Source of the DNA: Prunus persica
Lineage: Eukaryota > Streptophyta > Magnoliopsida > Rosales > Rosaceae
NCBI RefSeq assembly: GCF_000346465.2
Contig: NC_034013.1
Span: 11,889,373-11,953,372 of the forward strand
Length of the DNA: 64,000 nt
Direction of reading: 5' to 3'
Shown here: positions 48,001 through 59,891 of the stretch, piece by piece
Position numbering within the stretch: the stretch's first letter is position 1
Layout: every line of letters starts with the position of its first letter
The notes under the pieces: model-generated
Seen by the model: only the letters and a program-made list of their open reading frames with translations
Database searches by the model: none
What the model was told of the DNA's origin: nothing
Program-made: the position numbers and the translations under genes

Positions 48001-48749
48001 AGCAGGAAAGCAAGTGACCCCAATCTGCTCACTGGTGCCATTGTTGGTGGACCTGATGCCTATGACAACTTTGCTGATCAGAGAGACAACTATGAGCAGA
48101 CTGAGCCTGCTACCTACAACAATGCTCCTCTTCTCGGTATATTGGCACGCTTGAATGCCGGCCATGGCGGGTACAACCAGCTCCTACCAGGTATATTGAT
48201 TGTGATAATTGCTTCTAAAACTTTCTTGATTGAAATTTTCTTTTTGTAATGGCAATTGATTGGTGTGTTTTTTCTTACAGTGGTTACCACCCAACCAAAA
48301 GTAGCTCCACTACCTAAAATCACTCCAGTTGCTCCAGGTATTACATGGCCTCTTTTTTTTTTTGTTAAGGCTTTCAATTCAACTAGCCCTGACATGAGTT
48401 GTTGGAAAGAGATCTAAAATGAGTTTCTTTTGTGTTTCTATTTTTTGCAGCTTCATCTTCTAGCCCAATTGCCATTCAGCAAAAGCTAACAACTTCTTGG
48501 GTTTCCAAGGGAGTAACTTACTACAGATATTCCACAGTAGTGACCAACAAGTCTGCCAAGACACTAACAAACCTCAAGCTTTCAGTATCCAAACTTTATG
48601 GCCCTATTTGGGGTCTCACAAAGGCCGGCGATTCCTATGTTTTCCCATCATGGATCAACTCTTTATCGGCGGGAAAGAGCCTGGAGTTTGTCTACATCCA
48701 CTCTGCTTCTCCAGCAGTTGTCGCGGTCTCAAGCTACTCACTAGCCTAA
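45035..48749 (+). CDS. GH9C2: Class C endo-beta-1,4-glucanase (GH9 with CBM49)
   Basis: Nine exons: join(45035..45238,45364..45576,45816..46016,46929..47018,47128..47292,47459..47743,47842..48190,48281..48337,48451..48749). They give 620 residues, the usual size of class C plant cellulases. Signal peptide 1-24. The GH9 catalytic domain spans about 25-495. Its landmarks are [15 protein letters not shown] (Asp77, Asp80), [14 protein letters not shown] (His412/413) and [17 protein letters not shown] (acid Glu474). A short Pro/Thr linker of about 20 residues, partly encoded by the 57-base exon 8, leads to a C-terminal CBM49 (about 525-615) with aromatic residues for crystalline cellulose binding. 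It is secreted and hydrolyses beta-1,4-glucans during wall loosening or fruit softening. Arabidopsis GH9C2 (Endoglucanase 6, At1g64390) and GH9C3 are the nearest named relatives by plan and gene neighbourhood. Intron 3 (912 bases) is the longest. Confidence 0.95.
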
Positions 48750-50269
48750 GAAAGGAAGAAAACTCATTGAAACAAAGGAGAGAGGTTCACACAGTTTCTG
48801 GGATGGTAATGTAAGAATTGTGCAGCTATACAAATGGAGACCAGAAAAAAAAAGGACTTTTTTTTCTTTTCCTTTTCAAAAAGTACTTATGATTGGGATC
48901 TGCATAGGCTTTTTAGACGATGTTAGGTCAAATAAGTATGAAGATTGGGGAAGAAAGGAGTGAAGAGACGGGTTAAAATGAGTGCTCATCCTCTTTCACC
49001 TCAACTTTCAGTAGAGTTATATAGATAGGTTTTGAGAGAGTAACAGTTAAACAAGTGTGAGGGTTGAGAGGGGTGAAAATGACTTCCTCTCAACTCATTT
49101 TCAAGAAGTCTTATTTCTTTGTACTTCAAAGCAACTTTGAATGCCTGTCTTCGTTTCCTTTTTTGTGTTGTGAATGTTGTAAGCTTTGCAACATTTTTAA
49201 TCTTTCGAATGGAAATATAGTTTGTGCGATGTTATTGTGTCTAATCTATCTCATGTTTTGAAAGCCCAAGTCATATTATTTTTTTTGGAAGGACAGCCCA
49301 AGTCATTTAGGCATTAATCAACACCTGCCATGGTAAAGGGCCTTGTAGTATATAATCACATCACAGTTACATAAGATAAAGTGCAATGGTGTAAGGGACT
49401 TGAAATTCAAGCTGTTACGGGCATTTATTTTTGCATTTCAAAGTCCTAAGTTGGATTTCCTCCTCATCGAGTATCGCTTGTATTATTAAGAAAAATGAAA
49501 GATGAGTCCAATGGTTATATCTTCTGTGACTGTCTGAATCTGACTATGTCAAGACCAACTACTGAAAAAGCCAATAAAAGGCATTGTGCATGTGTTAGCC
49601 TCCCCATTGTTGCTTGCCAGCCCAGGAGTCTTGTCTACAACCCTACCAACCTGCCACACAACGAACTCTACTCAGGCAATGCAACGCACAGTAACAACAA
49701 ATTTTCTTCCCATCTAATCTAAACAAGGAACTCCCAAAATAAAGTTGCCAAGCCAAAGTACACCGGCAGTTGCTGCCTAGTTCCAAGCTTTGTTACCATT
49801 GAGAAGAACTTAAGTGGAGTTGTTCATGTCATGTGACACTATTGATTAATGTAATAATAGTTCATGTCACGTTATGTGATGTAAATTTGTTGATTGCTAG
49901 AACGAAATAGTTAAAAAATAACATATGTTGACTTGAAGTTCTAAAGGGAGAGAGGGAGTACTTTAATTAAGTAATCATAAGGAGGATGGCATAAAAAGAT
50001 TACGATTCACATGAAAAAAACCACATTGACCACCTGACCTTTCTCATCTCCCTCTCTCCAGTATTGAATAGAAAGCTTAATTATGACTAAGCAAACAAAA
50101 ATGGATTTTGAACCTTAAACGTATACAAACGTGACAAAAACCGCAAATTTTCAAAACTTGAGCTTAGTGCATGCTACAAAAACAGTATGAAATATCAAAT
50201 TAAAAAAACAAAACTAGACCCCAAAAAACATAAATTTATAAAAATGAGTCCGTAGATGTAAAATTTAAC
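48750..50269. other. Intergenic region between convergent endoglucanase and PP2C genes
   Basis: Holds the two 3' UTRs. Near 49380-49500 there is a possible SINE-like stretch, with ACTTGAAATTCAAGC and ending TATCGCTTGTATTATTAAG. No gene seen; the 75-codon frame at 49495-49722 has no domain. Confidence 0.6.
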
Positions 50270-51256
50270 TCAACCAAGCTCAGCTACGATAATAGTAATA
50301 TTATCTTTACTGCCTCGCGCCAAAGCCAGCTGCGCCAGCAGCGCCGCTGCATTAGCCGGCGCCGAGCTCGAGCCGCTCATCTCCTCCGACAACTGCCTCT
50401 TCGTCTGCGCATCCAGGCACCTCCTCACCACCTGGCACGCGCACTCATTCGTTACGACATCCCAAAGTCCGTCGCTCGCGATCACCAGAAAATCGCAGCA
50501 TTCCGTCCTCTCGCTGATCGTCACCTCCGGCTCCGATATGACGTACGGCTTCAAGTAGTGGTCGCCGATCGACCGCGACGTCGCCAGAACTCCCAGAACG
50601 CGGTAGCCGTTCCAATTGATCACTCTCCCGCCCGCCGCCTCCACCCGCTCCCGCTCGTCGGGGAGGTCCGGCTTGTGGTCACGTGACAGGGGAGTAGCGA
50701 CGCCGTCACGGCAGAGGACGGCACGTGAGTTTCCGGAATTGGCCACGACGACCTCATTTTGCCCCACCATCACCACCACCGCGCTGGACCCCACCGTGTT
50801 CCCCCAATTTGTGTCCGTATCGTCGTCGGCGGGGGTACTGCCGGATTCGCCGCCGACCTCCTCGTCCATTTTGGTAAAGCACGCGGTCATGACCTTCTCC
50901 CAATCGACCGCTCCCTTGCCGCCGAGTTTCCATTGCTCCACCTCCTGCTCCAGGAGGTGGTGCAGGCGGTCGCGGCAGGCGTTGGAGACGGAGGAGCCAC
51001 CGTGGCCGTCGTACACGGCGAAGAACTGGTACGAATCTACTTTCGCTAGGGAGACGGCGTCTTTCATGTTTCTCCGCCGTCCCATGACGGAGATGGAGCC
51101 GTAGGAAAGGCACAAGCTCCTTGTGAACATGCCCTCTTCCTCCTCCGTGCTTCCGCCTTCGGAGGAGTAGTGGCTGGAGGAAGGGTCGTGGGAGGAGGAA
51201 ATTGCGGCGGCTTCGCGGGAAGTGCGGTCGGTGATGCTTCTCTGCCTCTTGTTCAT
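50270..51256 (-). CDS. PP2C-family protein, clade A-related, likely pseudophosphatase (RDO5/DOG18-like)
   Basis: Intronless, 328 residues. The PP2C fold starts near residue 50 after a Ser/Glu-rich N-terminus. Kept: VYDGHGG (Asp83), SDGLWDV (Asp262), SKDN (Asp318), and the phosphate-binding Arg62. Changed: the metal-ligand Glu of the GxRxxMED motif is Lys (GRRRNMKD, Lys65), and GDSR reads GNSR (Asn176). In active PP2Cs the Glu bridges the second metal and the Asp helps bind a third, so weak or no activity is expected. [19 protein letters not shown] keeps the Trp (215) by which clade A phosphatases contact ABA receptors. It sits between a GH9C gene and a LACS gene, as recalled for Arabidopsis RDO5 (At4g11040), a PP2C without phosphatase activity needed for seed dormancy. 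An ABRE lies upstream. The gene is strongly GC-rich. Orthology is inferred from position, not proven. Confidence 0.85.
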   Translation of the reverse strand: MNKRQRSITDRTSREAAAISSSHDPSSSHYSSEGGSTEEEEGMFTRSLCLSYGSISVMGRRRNMKDAVSLAKVDSYQFFAVYDGHGGSSVSNACRDRLHHLLEQEVEQWKLGGKGAVDWEKVMTACFTKMDEEVGGESGSTPADDDTDTNWGNTVGSSAVVVMVGQNEVVVANSGNSRAVLCRDGVATPLSRDHKPDLPDERERVEAAGGRVINWNGYRVLGVLATSRSIGDHYLKPYVISEPEVTISERTECCDFLVIASDGLWDVVTNECACQVVRRCLDAQTKRQLSEEMSGSSSAPANAAALLAQLALARGSKDNITIIVAELG

Positions 51257-51480
51257 GTAGCAATCTTCGAAGCCAGAATCGATGCCTTGCGGATTTAACC
51301 TCTCAATGGAGGAATTGAATCGGGCGGACTGGATTGGATGGGTCAGTCCTCCTCTGTTTTCTTTTCATGTACTTACTCTGAGTTTGTGAGCTGAAACAGA
51401 GAACTGAGAAAGTCTTTTTAAACAAGGGAAGGAGCTGAAATCGGGACGGTCGAGGAGGTGGAGGGTGGGCTGGATGGAGG

Positions 51481-51490
51481 ACACGTGTTT
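51481..51490 (-). promoter_or_regulatory. ABRE-type ACACGTGTCC upstream of the PP2C gene
   Basis: On the minus strand CACGTGTCC, an ABRE/G-box form, lies about 225 bases upstream of the ATG at 51256. Clade A PP2C genes are usually ABA-induced, so this fits, but the box is a short match. Confidence 0.45.
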
Positions 51491-51954
51491 GGGGGTTGAA
51501 TGGGGAAAGGCGGTCTTGGTTTTTAGGGTTCATTCAAGGGTGGGAGGGGGTTTTGGGAGAGGGCAGAGGACACATTGTCGGCAGGGCTAAACCCCAAGGT
51601 GTTTGGGTTTCGGCGGTAGATGGTGACGTGGCGTTGTGAATTTGTAGAGGAGGAGAGGAGGAGGGCTCAAAAAAAACCAACCGGTGCCCCGACGCTGACG
51701 CTGCGCCACCTCTCTTTTAACTCTTCAAGTTTTTCATGGCCAATTTGCTATTTTTAATTTTAATTTTTTATATTTGAATATTTGTTTTGAAATTGAGACG
51801 TCAGTCGGTCAAGTAAAGAGAATGTTTGGCTGGACGCCATAAGTGGCTGTAGCAATTTGAACAACACGTAACTCTCGCAGGGCTTCAACCCTAAATACCA
51901 AATCACCACCCTTCATTGGTGTTTCTCTATTTTTGGTAGTTGGTCCAAATGTTC

Positions 51955-51978
51955 ATATATATATATATATATATATAT
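51955..51978. repeat. TA microsatellite
   Basis: A perfect (AT)n run. A second one lies at 52653-52679. Confidence 0.9.
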
Positions 51979-53393
51979 GTATGTCGGTCATAGGGGGTTC
52001 GAGATCGCGCATGCTTTGAGTGCTACTTTTGTTTGCACACTTGTGAAAATTTCATTCTTTTTTTGGGCCTTTACCAAATACATGGAAAAAAACACCAACT
52101 GTGTGGTATAATTTGGTTTACATGCACGCACGCACGCATGCATGCATGCTGAGCATGACTAGAAGTTTAAATTTGTTATTTCAGTGGGCGGCCGATATGC
52201 CTAAGAGATAAGAGCTATCTGGGTTCTTAATGTATGACGATCGAAAGAATCCTTTGAAGTTTGAACCAAGCAGGTGTTGTTGTTGTTATATATCTTCTGA
52301 GTCATTACTATCTTATAAGTGGTACAAGCTAGAGGTTGATTCTGTTGTCACAAATTTCATTTCACGACTTAAAATACTGAAACCTCACTTGGCTCCAACT
52401 TTCATTCATCATCATTTGGAATTTTGCATTTAGATATCAACAATAATTCATGTGTTATAATTGATGGACCAAGTCCGTACTGTGGCATGAGAAATCACCC
52501 ATTTCATGCTTGGCTGACACAAACATGCGCTCAAGGGCGGTTAAATGTTTTGGAGATCCTAAACGAACAACTTAAATGTGATCTTTTACTTTTTATGTAT
52601 ATTTATGTGATTTTTTTTCCCAATAAATTAGAAAAAATATTATATAAACCCTAATATATATATATATATATATATATACATTTTTCTTTCTCACCTCACC
52701 AGTCTTCAGAAAGCCAAGCTCTGTTTGCTAGTTTTGTGTAAATAATAATATATATATATATATACTTTTCTTTCTCAGATATATCAAGTTGCATTCTGAG
52801 ACATTAAACTATTAGAATTACTATCTCTTGCATGTTACAAGTGGTGATAGCAGAGGTTGATTCTTGGTCTCACTGGTCAGACTAAATTTCACTCTCTGTT
52901 GTCACAAACTTCATTTGACGATAGCTCAAACTTAAATACTTGTGCCAACTTGTGTATCACTGACAAATATCACTTGGCTCTAACTTTCATTCAATATCAT
53001 TTCGAAATCGCCATTGACCAGCTTCCTTTCATTCCATCAAACAATTGTGCTAAACAATGAGGTCAGATTTCAACTTTTGCCATTCTGGTGACCACAAAAG
53101 AACTCTATCGCATGTGTTTTCCAAGGTGGTTATCTAACTCCTAGTTATTTTAGGGTCATTCTATTAGTTTTTTCGGCTAGATGTTTGTAGATATGTGTAG
53201 ATTATCGATATTTAACTCTTTACTGTTTTGTCCTTGATGTTTTTGTTTGATTCTGTGGATCTACGTATCAATTGGAGTGAATGAGAGACAATATAACAAT
53301 GTGTCACGGTGGATGTTGAGTGGTGTATATGCCCTTTCATTTGGAGGTGTCTCCTATCCTAAACTCTAAGAGAGTCCTTATCTCTCATATGTA

Positions 53394-53660
53394 AGGTTGG
53401 CAATGGGTCGTGTTTTGTTGGGTTCGTGTCGTGTCGGGATAATGTGTCAAGAATGCTTAACCTGAATCCGACCAATTTAATAAACGTGTCATGTTGGGTT
53501 CGGGTCATCTTCAACAGGTTATTAAACAGGTTACCTAGTTAATAACCTGTTTACTCATTTCTAGTTTCTAATAGATTTGTACACTTGCGGATATTTATAA
53601 CTAGATGATTAGCACGTTAATTTGTGCCGTTAAAATTAAAAGAAAAGAAAAAAGATTTCA
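53394..53660. mobile_element. Dispersed repeat of the GGGTCGTGTT...GTGTCGTG type
   Basis: TTGGCAATGGGTCGTGTTTT, then GGTTCGTGTCGTGTCGGGAT, then AATGCTTAACCTGAATCCGA. I recall this word order from a widespread non-coding plant element with (A)CGGGTCGTG-rich ends. The 3' border is unclear and no protein is encoded. Confidence 0.4.
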
Positions 53661-53857
53661 CATTAAAAAAAAAGAGGAAACATGGGACTACATTAATTTT
53701 TAAATTTTTTTATAAAAAAAACAACATCATGGTACGTTTTATGATTCCACAATAGGAGACTTTAGTTTGGCCCTCTGGATCTACTCTATCGAGTTTCACA
53801 TACCGCGTCTTGGGGCTCATCACTTGAACTTCTAAAGATCACTTTCTTAGCTTTAGC

Positions 53858-54410
53858 AAAACTTGGATCTCATTACGCACGTTACCTGGTCGATCTGAGG
53901 CCTCCAGCTAATCTTCATGTCCTTAGAGTAAAAATCTACCATCTTTAATAGCTTTTGATTATCTTCCTACAATATTTCAAGCTGGTATCGCGTCTCTTCC
54001 AATGTCTTTACCCTTTCCCTTTTCAATCTCCTCATAGTACGCTGACAATCTTCAACCAAATTTCGTTATGCCACCAACTGAGCTCTTAGCACTTGCACCT
54101 CATGAGATTTCACAATGAAGTGATGACCAACACTTGCGAATGACGCCGCACTTTGCACGCTTAGTGTTATGACATCACTTACCACCCGGTTATCATCCCA
54201 TATTCCCAACACGCGCACATTCCTGGGAGTCACCAAACTCATTGCAACTCCAATGACAACATCGTTGTCAAGGAGTAATGAGTCGTTTACGGTAATTAGT
54301 CCTCGTGTGGAAACAAAATAAGGCATCCACACTGGTGCAGCCTTTTGCCCCCATGTATGTGTTGGCGGAGCTAGGTTTAGATCAAGAGAAAATGAGAATG
54401 AAAATGCCAT
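53858..54410 (-). pseudogene. Decayed gene with DLNLAPP start and coiled-coil tail
   Basis: An open frame of 114 codons (54066-54410) starts MAFSFSFSLDLNLAPP and includes VWMPYFVSTRG and VLRAQLVA before a stop. The same frame then continues, past two stops, as NLVEDCQRTMRRLKRERV, TLEETRYQLEIL and EDNQKLLKMVDFYSKDMK, a helix-forming, probably coiled-coil stretch. The simplest reading is a longer protein broken by stop codons at about 54066 and 53967. A good TATA box precedes it. The LDLNLAP word resembles an EAR repression motif (DLNxxP) but may be chance. I vaguely recall similar sequences in transposon-linked genes of Rosaceae; family not identified. Confidence 0.5.
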
Positions 54411-54520
54411 TTTATTTCCAAGTTTGATGAGATAGGTTTAGATTGAGAGAAATGGGAAGGAAGAAAATTGGCGAGAATTGCATTTTCTGAGTTGTGATTT
54501 TGTATTTTCCCCTTGTTTCC

Positions 54521-54532
54521 TTTTATAGACGA
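54521..54532 (-). promoter_or_regulatory. TATA box of the decayed gene at 53858-54410
   Basis: On the minus strand CTATAAAAGG lies about 115 bases upstream of the ATG at 54410, well placed for a core promoter. Confidence 0.5.
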
Positions 54533-54616
54533 AAACGGGGGCCGTTAAGCAAAGTCATCCATAATTTCTGCCAGTTTTGAGGGGGTCGCTTGGGGTTTGT
54601 GCGAGACACGTCTCTG

Positions 54617-54672
54617 TAATTTTCGCTCCGTAATTTTCGCTCCGTAAAGAGAGAGAGAGAGAGAGAGAGAGA
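54617..54672. repeat. Short tandem repeat and GA microsatellite
   Basis: TAATTTTCGCTCCG occurs twice in tandem, then a (GA)n run follows. Confidence 0.85.
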
Positions 54673-55909
54673 AGAGATAAATTCTACTTCTTTAAAAAAC
54701 AGCTTGTAGAAACATTATAAATAAATGATGTAGGATATAATCATAAAGTTATTTGTAGCATGGTTTAGCATAAAAACAGCTTCGGTGTTTTATTGGTATG
54801 TATCTTGATCTATCTAATGAAATTTCCATTTCACATATGAAAGTAAAAGTTATTGAATGCATCGATGCACTACGTGCCATGCTGAGTGCATCAAATATGC
54901 TCAAATTATAATGAGTCTTGATTCATCATTTGGAATTTCACATTTAGATATCAACAATAATTCACGTATTATAATTGATTGAATTCGATATACGACACCG
55001 TATCAAATATATACACAATAATTTCCAATTGGTATGTGGTGGCATGAGAGAACACATGTACCATTTCATGCTTAGCATGACACAAACATGTGCCCCTTGC
55101 TCATGCTCTTTACACCTCTTCTTTTTTGTGTTGGTAAAATACACCGATAATTCCTTGTGATTAAGAGTGGACATCGAGATTGGAAAATCGGAACATCAAG
55201 CTGCATTGGACGGAAAAAATTAGAAGAAAAAAAAATCGTGTTGACTAAAAAGTTAACAAATTGATTCCAAATCGGACCAGATCAGTTCAAACCAATTCTA
55301 GTGCCGGTTTCATACCTTACAAAATCGTACCGGATCGGCAGTGTATTTTTTATTTTTTAAAATTTTATTTAAGTCCAATGCTAAATTTCTAATCCATGAC
55401 TAATATTTCTTCGAGCCCAACTTTAAAGCAATTCTCTTTTTTCGGTCCAATCATCTCTCTTTGCATGAAATTGAGTCATTTGTGAATTAAGTTTAAAATT
55501 TTTTATTATTAGAATTTGTAAAAAATAAAAAAAAAATTGAAAAATATATAATAATAAAATCCAATCCAAAACCGAAAAAACCAAAAATAACATCAGAACC
55601 GATTTAAACCGGATCCATTGATTTCTTCAAAAAAAAATTTCACCAAAATCAGAACAAACAGCACCAGTTGAATAACTCTGATTTCGATTTCAGTGTGAAG
55701 CAGAAACGGAATCGGACTTGTGACTCATACCAACGGTCCAACAAGTAATTGAAAAGAAAAAAAAGAGAGTAAAGATAATCGTTTAATTACCCTCCAATTT
55801 CTTAACTAAATTATTAAAAAATCGAGCACAATTTCTTTGACCTCAGACTTTCATTCACGTCTCTCAGAAACACAAAGACACAAGGCAAAGAGAGAAAAGA
55901 ATCAGAGAA
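54673..55909. other. Spacer before the LRR gene, with a dispersed AT-rich repeat
   Basis: From about 55165 to 55735 the sequence has runs such as TTGGAAAATCGGAAC, CCAAAACCGAAAAAACC and GAACCGATTTAAACCGGATC. This is the style of the old dispersed repeat also seen at 6372-6937. No gene is visible; the final 60 bases are the purine-rich leader of the next gene. Confidence 0.45.
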
Positions 55910-58774
55910 ATGGAGAACCAATTGGTGGAGCTTTGCTTACAAGCAGCCTCTGTAAGCAGGGATAGCATCGAGAAATGGCGGAGGCAGAGACGAACTCTCG
56001 AGCGCCTGCCTTCTCAGCTCGCCGACTCTCTCCTTCGCCGCCTCATCTCCCGTCGCATCCTCTTCCCTTCCTTGCTCGAGTACGTTTCTCACCTTTTTAA
56101 TTTCTTCTGTTTGTTTCCCTAGAAACTCGTGTCTAATCTGTTCGATTACTTGCGCATGGAAATGAAATGGGTTATGGGCATATGGTGTAGATTATTCAAA
56201 CACAGCGTAGAGGAGCTTGATCTGAGAGGCGAGAGCTCTGTTGACGCCGAATGGATTGCATACATAGGAGCCTTTCGTTACTTGCGATCTTTAAATCTTT
56301 CTGATTGCCGTAGGCTCACTACTTCTGCTCTTTGGCCTATTGCAGGTATTTCGATTTTGTTTTATTTTTAAGTTTCTATTTATGGCCTAAAATGTTGAAA
56401 TTTTGATCAAGTTAGTGTATGCTAGCACTCATATAGAATTCTGTTTTGGAAAATGTCTTACATTTTGAAGTGTTTACTGGGTTTGAATTAGGGCTGGAGA
56501 GATTGAGGGAGTTGGACCTTTCTAGATGCTCCAAGGTTACTGATGCTGGCATTAGGCATCTTCTAACTATTACAACTTTGGAGAAATTGTCCATTTCTGA
56601 AACTGGTGTGTCTGCAAATGGGGTTATGCTTCTCTCTTCACTTAGAAACTTGTCTGTCCTGGACTTGGGTGGTTTGCCTGTCACTGATCTAGCACTGAGT
56701 TCTCTCCAGGTAAATCTAGTTTTCAGGTGTTTCTTTCTGCACATGTTTTTGAAACATTGATTGATTGTAGTTCTCAATACTTGATTATGATTACATGTTT
56801 ATGGAATCAAGTGAGCTCAAATTTCCTTGTGATGATTGGTGAACCTCATATTCAACATAATTTGACACTTGAATTTCTGTGACTGTCCGACTGTTTTTTG
56901 TTGGTATCCATTTGCTCGTCTTAGGCTGTCCCAGAAGTAAAGACTTGATATTTGTAAACGTTGCATTTGGTTGAAACTGCTGTAGTATATTTTTATGTGG
57001 TTTGAATAAGGGAATTCGGCCCTGATATCTTAGCAGCTGAACTTGATTTGTCTTTCTGTGCTGCCACATAGTTATCTGCTCGTTGCAACCATATATGGTT
57101 CTTGATTTCATCCAATGTTTTCTATGCTGCGTTTTATAGAAGTTGCTTACTGGATATCTACATTCTATCCACCCTTTCCATTTCATTTCTCAACTTCATG
57201 TTTTGCAATGATTTTCCTCAGGTACTTACTAAACTACAATACCTTGACCTTTGGGGGAGTAAAATAACTGACAAAGGTGCTGCTTTTCTTCAAATGTTCC
57301 CTAAGTTGAGTTTCCTCAATCTAGCTTGGACCAATGTCACGAAGTTGCCAAATTTGTCATCCCTTGAATGTCTGAACATGAGTAATTGTACAATTAATAC
57401 TCTACTTGAAGGAGATAATAATAATAAAGCTCCTTTAACCAAGCTTATTGTTTCTGGAGCTACATTCGGGGATGAGTTTGAAGCCTTCCATTATATTGAA
57501 ACAACTTTTTTGACATTTTTGGATGTATCCAACTCTTCACTTCACAGATTCTACTTCTTATCTCATATAAATGCTCTGGAACATTTGGATCTCAGCCGTA
57601 GTATGATAGGGGATGATTCCCTTGAACTGATTGCATGTATTGGAGTAAATTTGAAATATCTAAATCTTAGCCACACCAGAGTCAGCTCTGCTGGAGTTAA
57701 AACTTTAACCGGACATGTACCCAATCTTGAGTTTTTGTCAGTATCTCACACATCGGTGGATGATGTTGCCATTTCATATATGAGCATGATGCCATCTGTG
57801 AAGGTTATCGACTTGAGCAGTACGAACATTAAAGGTATGGGTTTATGATACAAATGCTAGATGTCTGGTTTTCTTCATCAGTATGCAATGATAAGGATAG
57901 AAGGAGGGCTTGAATAATCTGGTATCTAGTAAATAGGCTGTATGCTATTCTGTCTTCTCCATGTGGTTAGGTGCAATTATTTTGTAGTCCACTGCATACA
58001 TAAAAATGAACAGTTTTCAGCTGCATGAAATTGAGACATAATATGTGTTTTTCCTTTATCAGGTGTCATTCACCAGGTTGGGCCTGAGTCAGATCCAGTC
58101 CTCTCTCTGTCAGCACTTCAAAATCTCCAACATCTGGGACGGTTGAATTTGGTAGATACGCAAGTTACAGAGGCAGCTCTATACCCTTTAGAAAACTTCC
58201 AGGAGTTACGCGAGTTGTCACTTAAAAGTGTTTCTCTTACAGACATCTCCTTTAACTATACGTCATCTATGCCAAAGCTGACAAATCTTCGCATTCATGA
58301 TGGTGTTCTGACAAATTCTGGGCTCAATTCATATAAACCCCCCTCGACTTTAAGAATGATGGACCTGAGGGGTTGTTGGCTCTTAACTGAAGATGCAATC
58401 TTATCCTTTTGTAAAACTCATCCTCATATTGAAGTAAGGCATGAACTTGTTCATATCTATCCGTCCAAGCAGATTGTTTCTAATAGTGCATCTTCTTCAC
58501 GATCAACTTTAAAGGCTTCACAAGCGAAGCAGAAGCAGGAAGTACCTGTGTTGCCATGCTTTTTAGGTAGAATTTATATAAAATCAACTTTGTTTTTTTA
58601 TTTATGGCAGTAGCATATTTATATGCATCATCTAACCTCATTCCTAAATTTTATGAACCAGATCAAAGATTGAAGTATAGCAGAGAGGAGCTACTTGCGC
58701 TACAGTATTCATCAGTATCCCGTGCTCCTCCTCATGATAGGGACGTTGTATTACCTAACACACAATCAGATTGA
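55910..58774 (+). CDS. RNI-like leucine-rich-repeat protein
   Basis: Six exons, join(55910..56079,56191..56345,56492..56709,57222..57834,58063..58566,58662..58774), give 590 residues. After a helical N-terminus (about 1-57: ELCLQAASVSRDS, LPSQLADSLLRRLISRR), LRRs of the RNI/cysteine-containing type run from about 60 to 490. Typical units are VEELDLRGESSVDAEWI, LRELDLSRCSKVTDAGI, LQYLDLWGSKITDKGA, LKYLNLSHTRVSSAGV and RMMDLRGCWLLTEDAI. The tail (about 500-590) is Ser/Lys-rich then polar, ending PNTQSD. There is no signal peptide, membrane segment or kinase, and no clear F-box, though the N-terminal LP...LL..L pattern is faintly F-box/VHL-box-like. Likely a cytosolic or nuclear interaction protein, perhaps a ubiquitin-ligase adaptor as for ZYG11/ZER1-like LRR proteins; unproven. 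I recall an LRR-family gene (At4g23840) beside LACS4 in Arabidopsis, matching this neighbourhood. Confidence 0.88.
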
Positions 58775-59891
58775 ACCTGAGCAGTTCCGACAGTAACATG
58801 CAGATTAGTCGCCATGCTTTTGCGCTTGTATGCTCTACTCGACTACCGCCATGTCTTATACTTTGTACAGAATTGCACTATCCTGTAATCATAGCATAGC
58901 TAAGATCCTTTTTTCTGTTTCTTTTCCAAAGATGGCCACAAGCCACTTTAGAAAATGAGATTGAGTGAGTCGACAATGTTTTATATTGAACTGATAGATG
59001 TGGATGTGTAAGATGAATTTCCTGATAACAGAAAGCGACGTGCCGCTTTGTGGTTTGTCCTTTTGCATTTTCCATGTGTATGCCATATGACTCAATAGTC
59101 TTATTGTTTTGAGATCTTACGTCTTGAGGAACATGTTGCCCCATTGTTCATCCTTTTTCTCTAAAACTTTTATGCGCATTGGATGTGTAAAAGGAATTCG
59201 CTTATCATCGGCATGCTTGTGTCGAAATTTTCTAACATTTGGCCAACCATAAATTCCTACACCCTGGGCCAGAATTGTAGAATTATTTTATTTAACTTTT
59301 ATTTTCCTTTTGCGTTTTTGGTACACAAGGAAACGCCTCAATTCTAGATTAGAAAATATAAATTAAGTAGTCAAACTGAGGAGCTAGTCGTCAGAGCCAA
59401 AAGACTGATGGATTAAGTCGAAAATATGGTGGTTGGACAATGTAATTTTATTTTATTTTTATAAATACAAGCGATAAGGAAAGAAGAATTGAATATTTTT
59501 AATACAAACTGATGTGCCAACATGACAATTGCTTATTGGTTGTAAATAAATCATATTCAAGGTGGGTTTTTAAACATAAACAAATTATTGGAATTTAAAA
59601 AGTGTGTATATAATTCAGAAAAAACCAAAAAATTTGGATATGACATTGTTGCCTCTGGGGTTATTCCAAAAGAATATCGCAGCAAATTGAACAAGAGAAG
59701 AATCAAAGTAAATGGTTTAGCTCATTTGCATAAAACATATCTGTGGTTTTCTAAAGTACATCCAAATTCGGTACACAAATGATCAGGTGTACAAATAAGC
59801 ATATGTACAGTCACAAAATAAACTAGAGATGAGTTTGTCAAATTGAACAAGGTCTTCCGGCTCCTCAAGTAAATCTTTCAGGCATTAGGGC
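58775..59891. other. Intergenic region between convergent LRR and LACS genes
   Basis: Both 3' UTRs plus AT-rich spacer. A SINE-like tail remnant lies near 59455-59475. A 64-codon frame at 59588-59782 has no recognisable domain. Confidence 0.6.

Larger units (their letters stand above)
51491..53857. other. Intergenic region, 2.4 kb
   Basis: PP2C upstream DNA followed by spacer with TA microsatellites (51955-51978, 52653-52679), a GCAC/GCAT run (52123-52150) and a dispersed repeat (53394-53660). The open frames at 52230-53060 are short and without domains. Confidence 0.6.

Noticed and set aside
50616..51104. 162-codon plus-strand frame and a 169-codon minus-strand frame (50754-51263)
   Set aside because: Both are shadows of the GC-rich PP2C gene; neither shows a domain.
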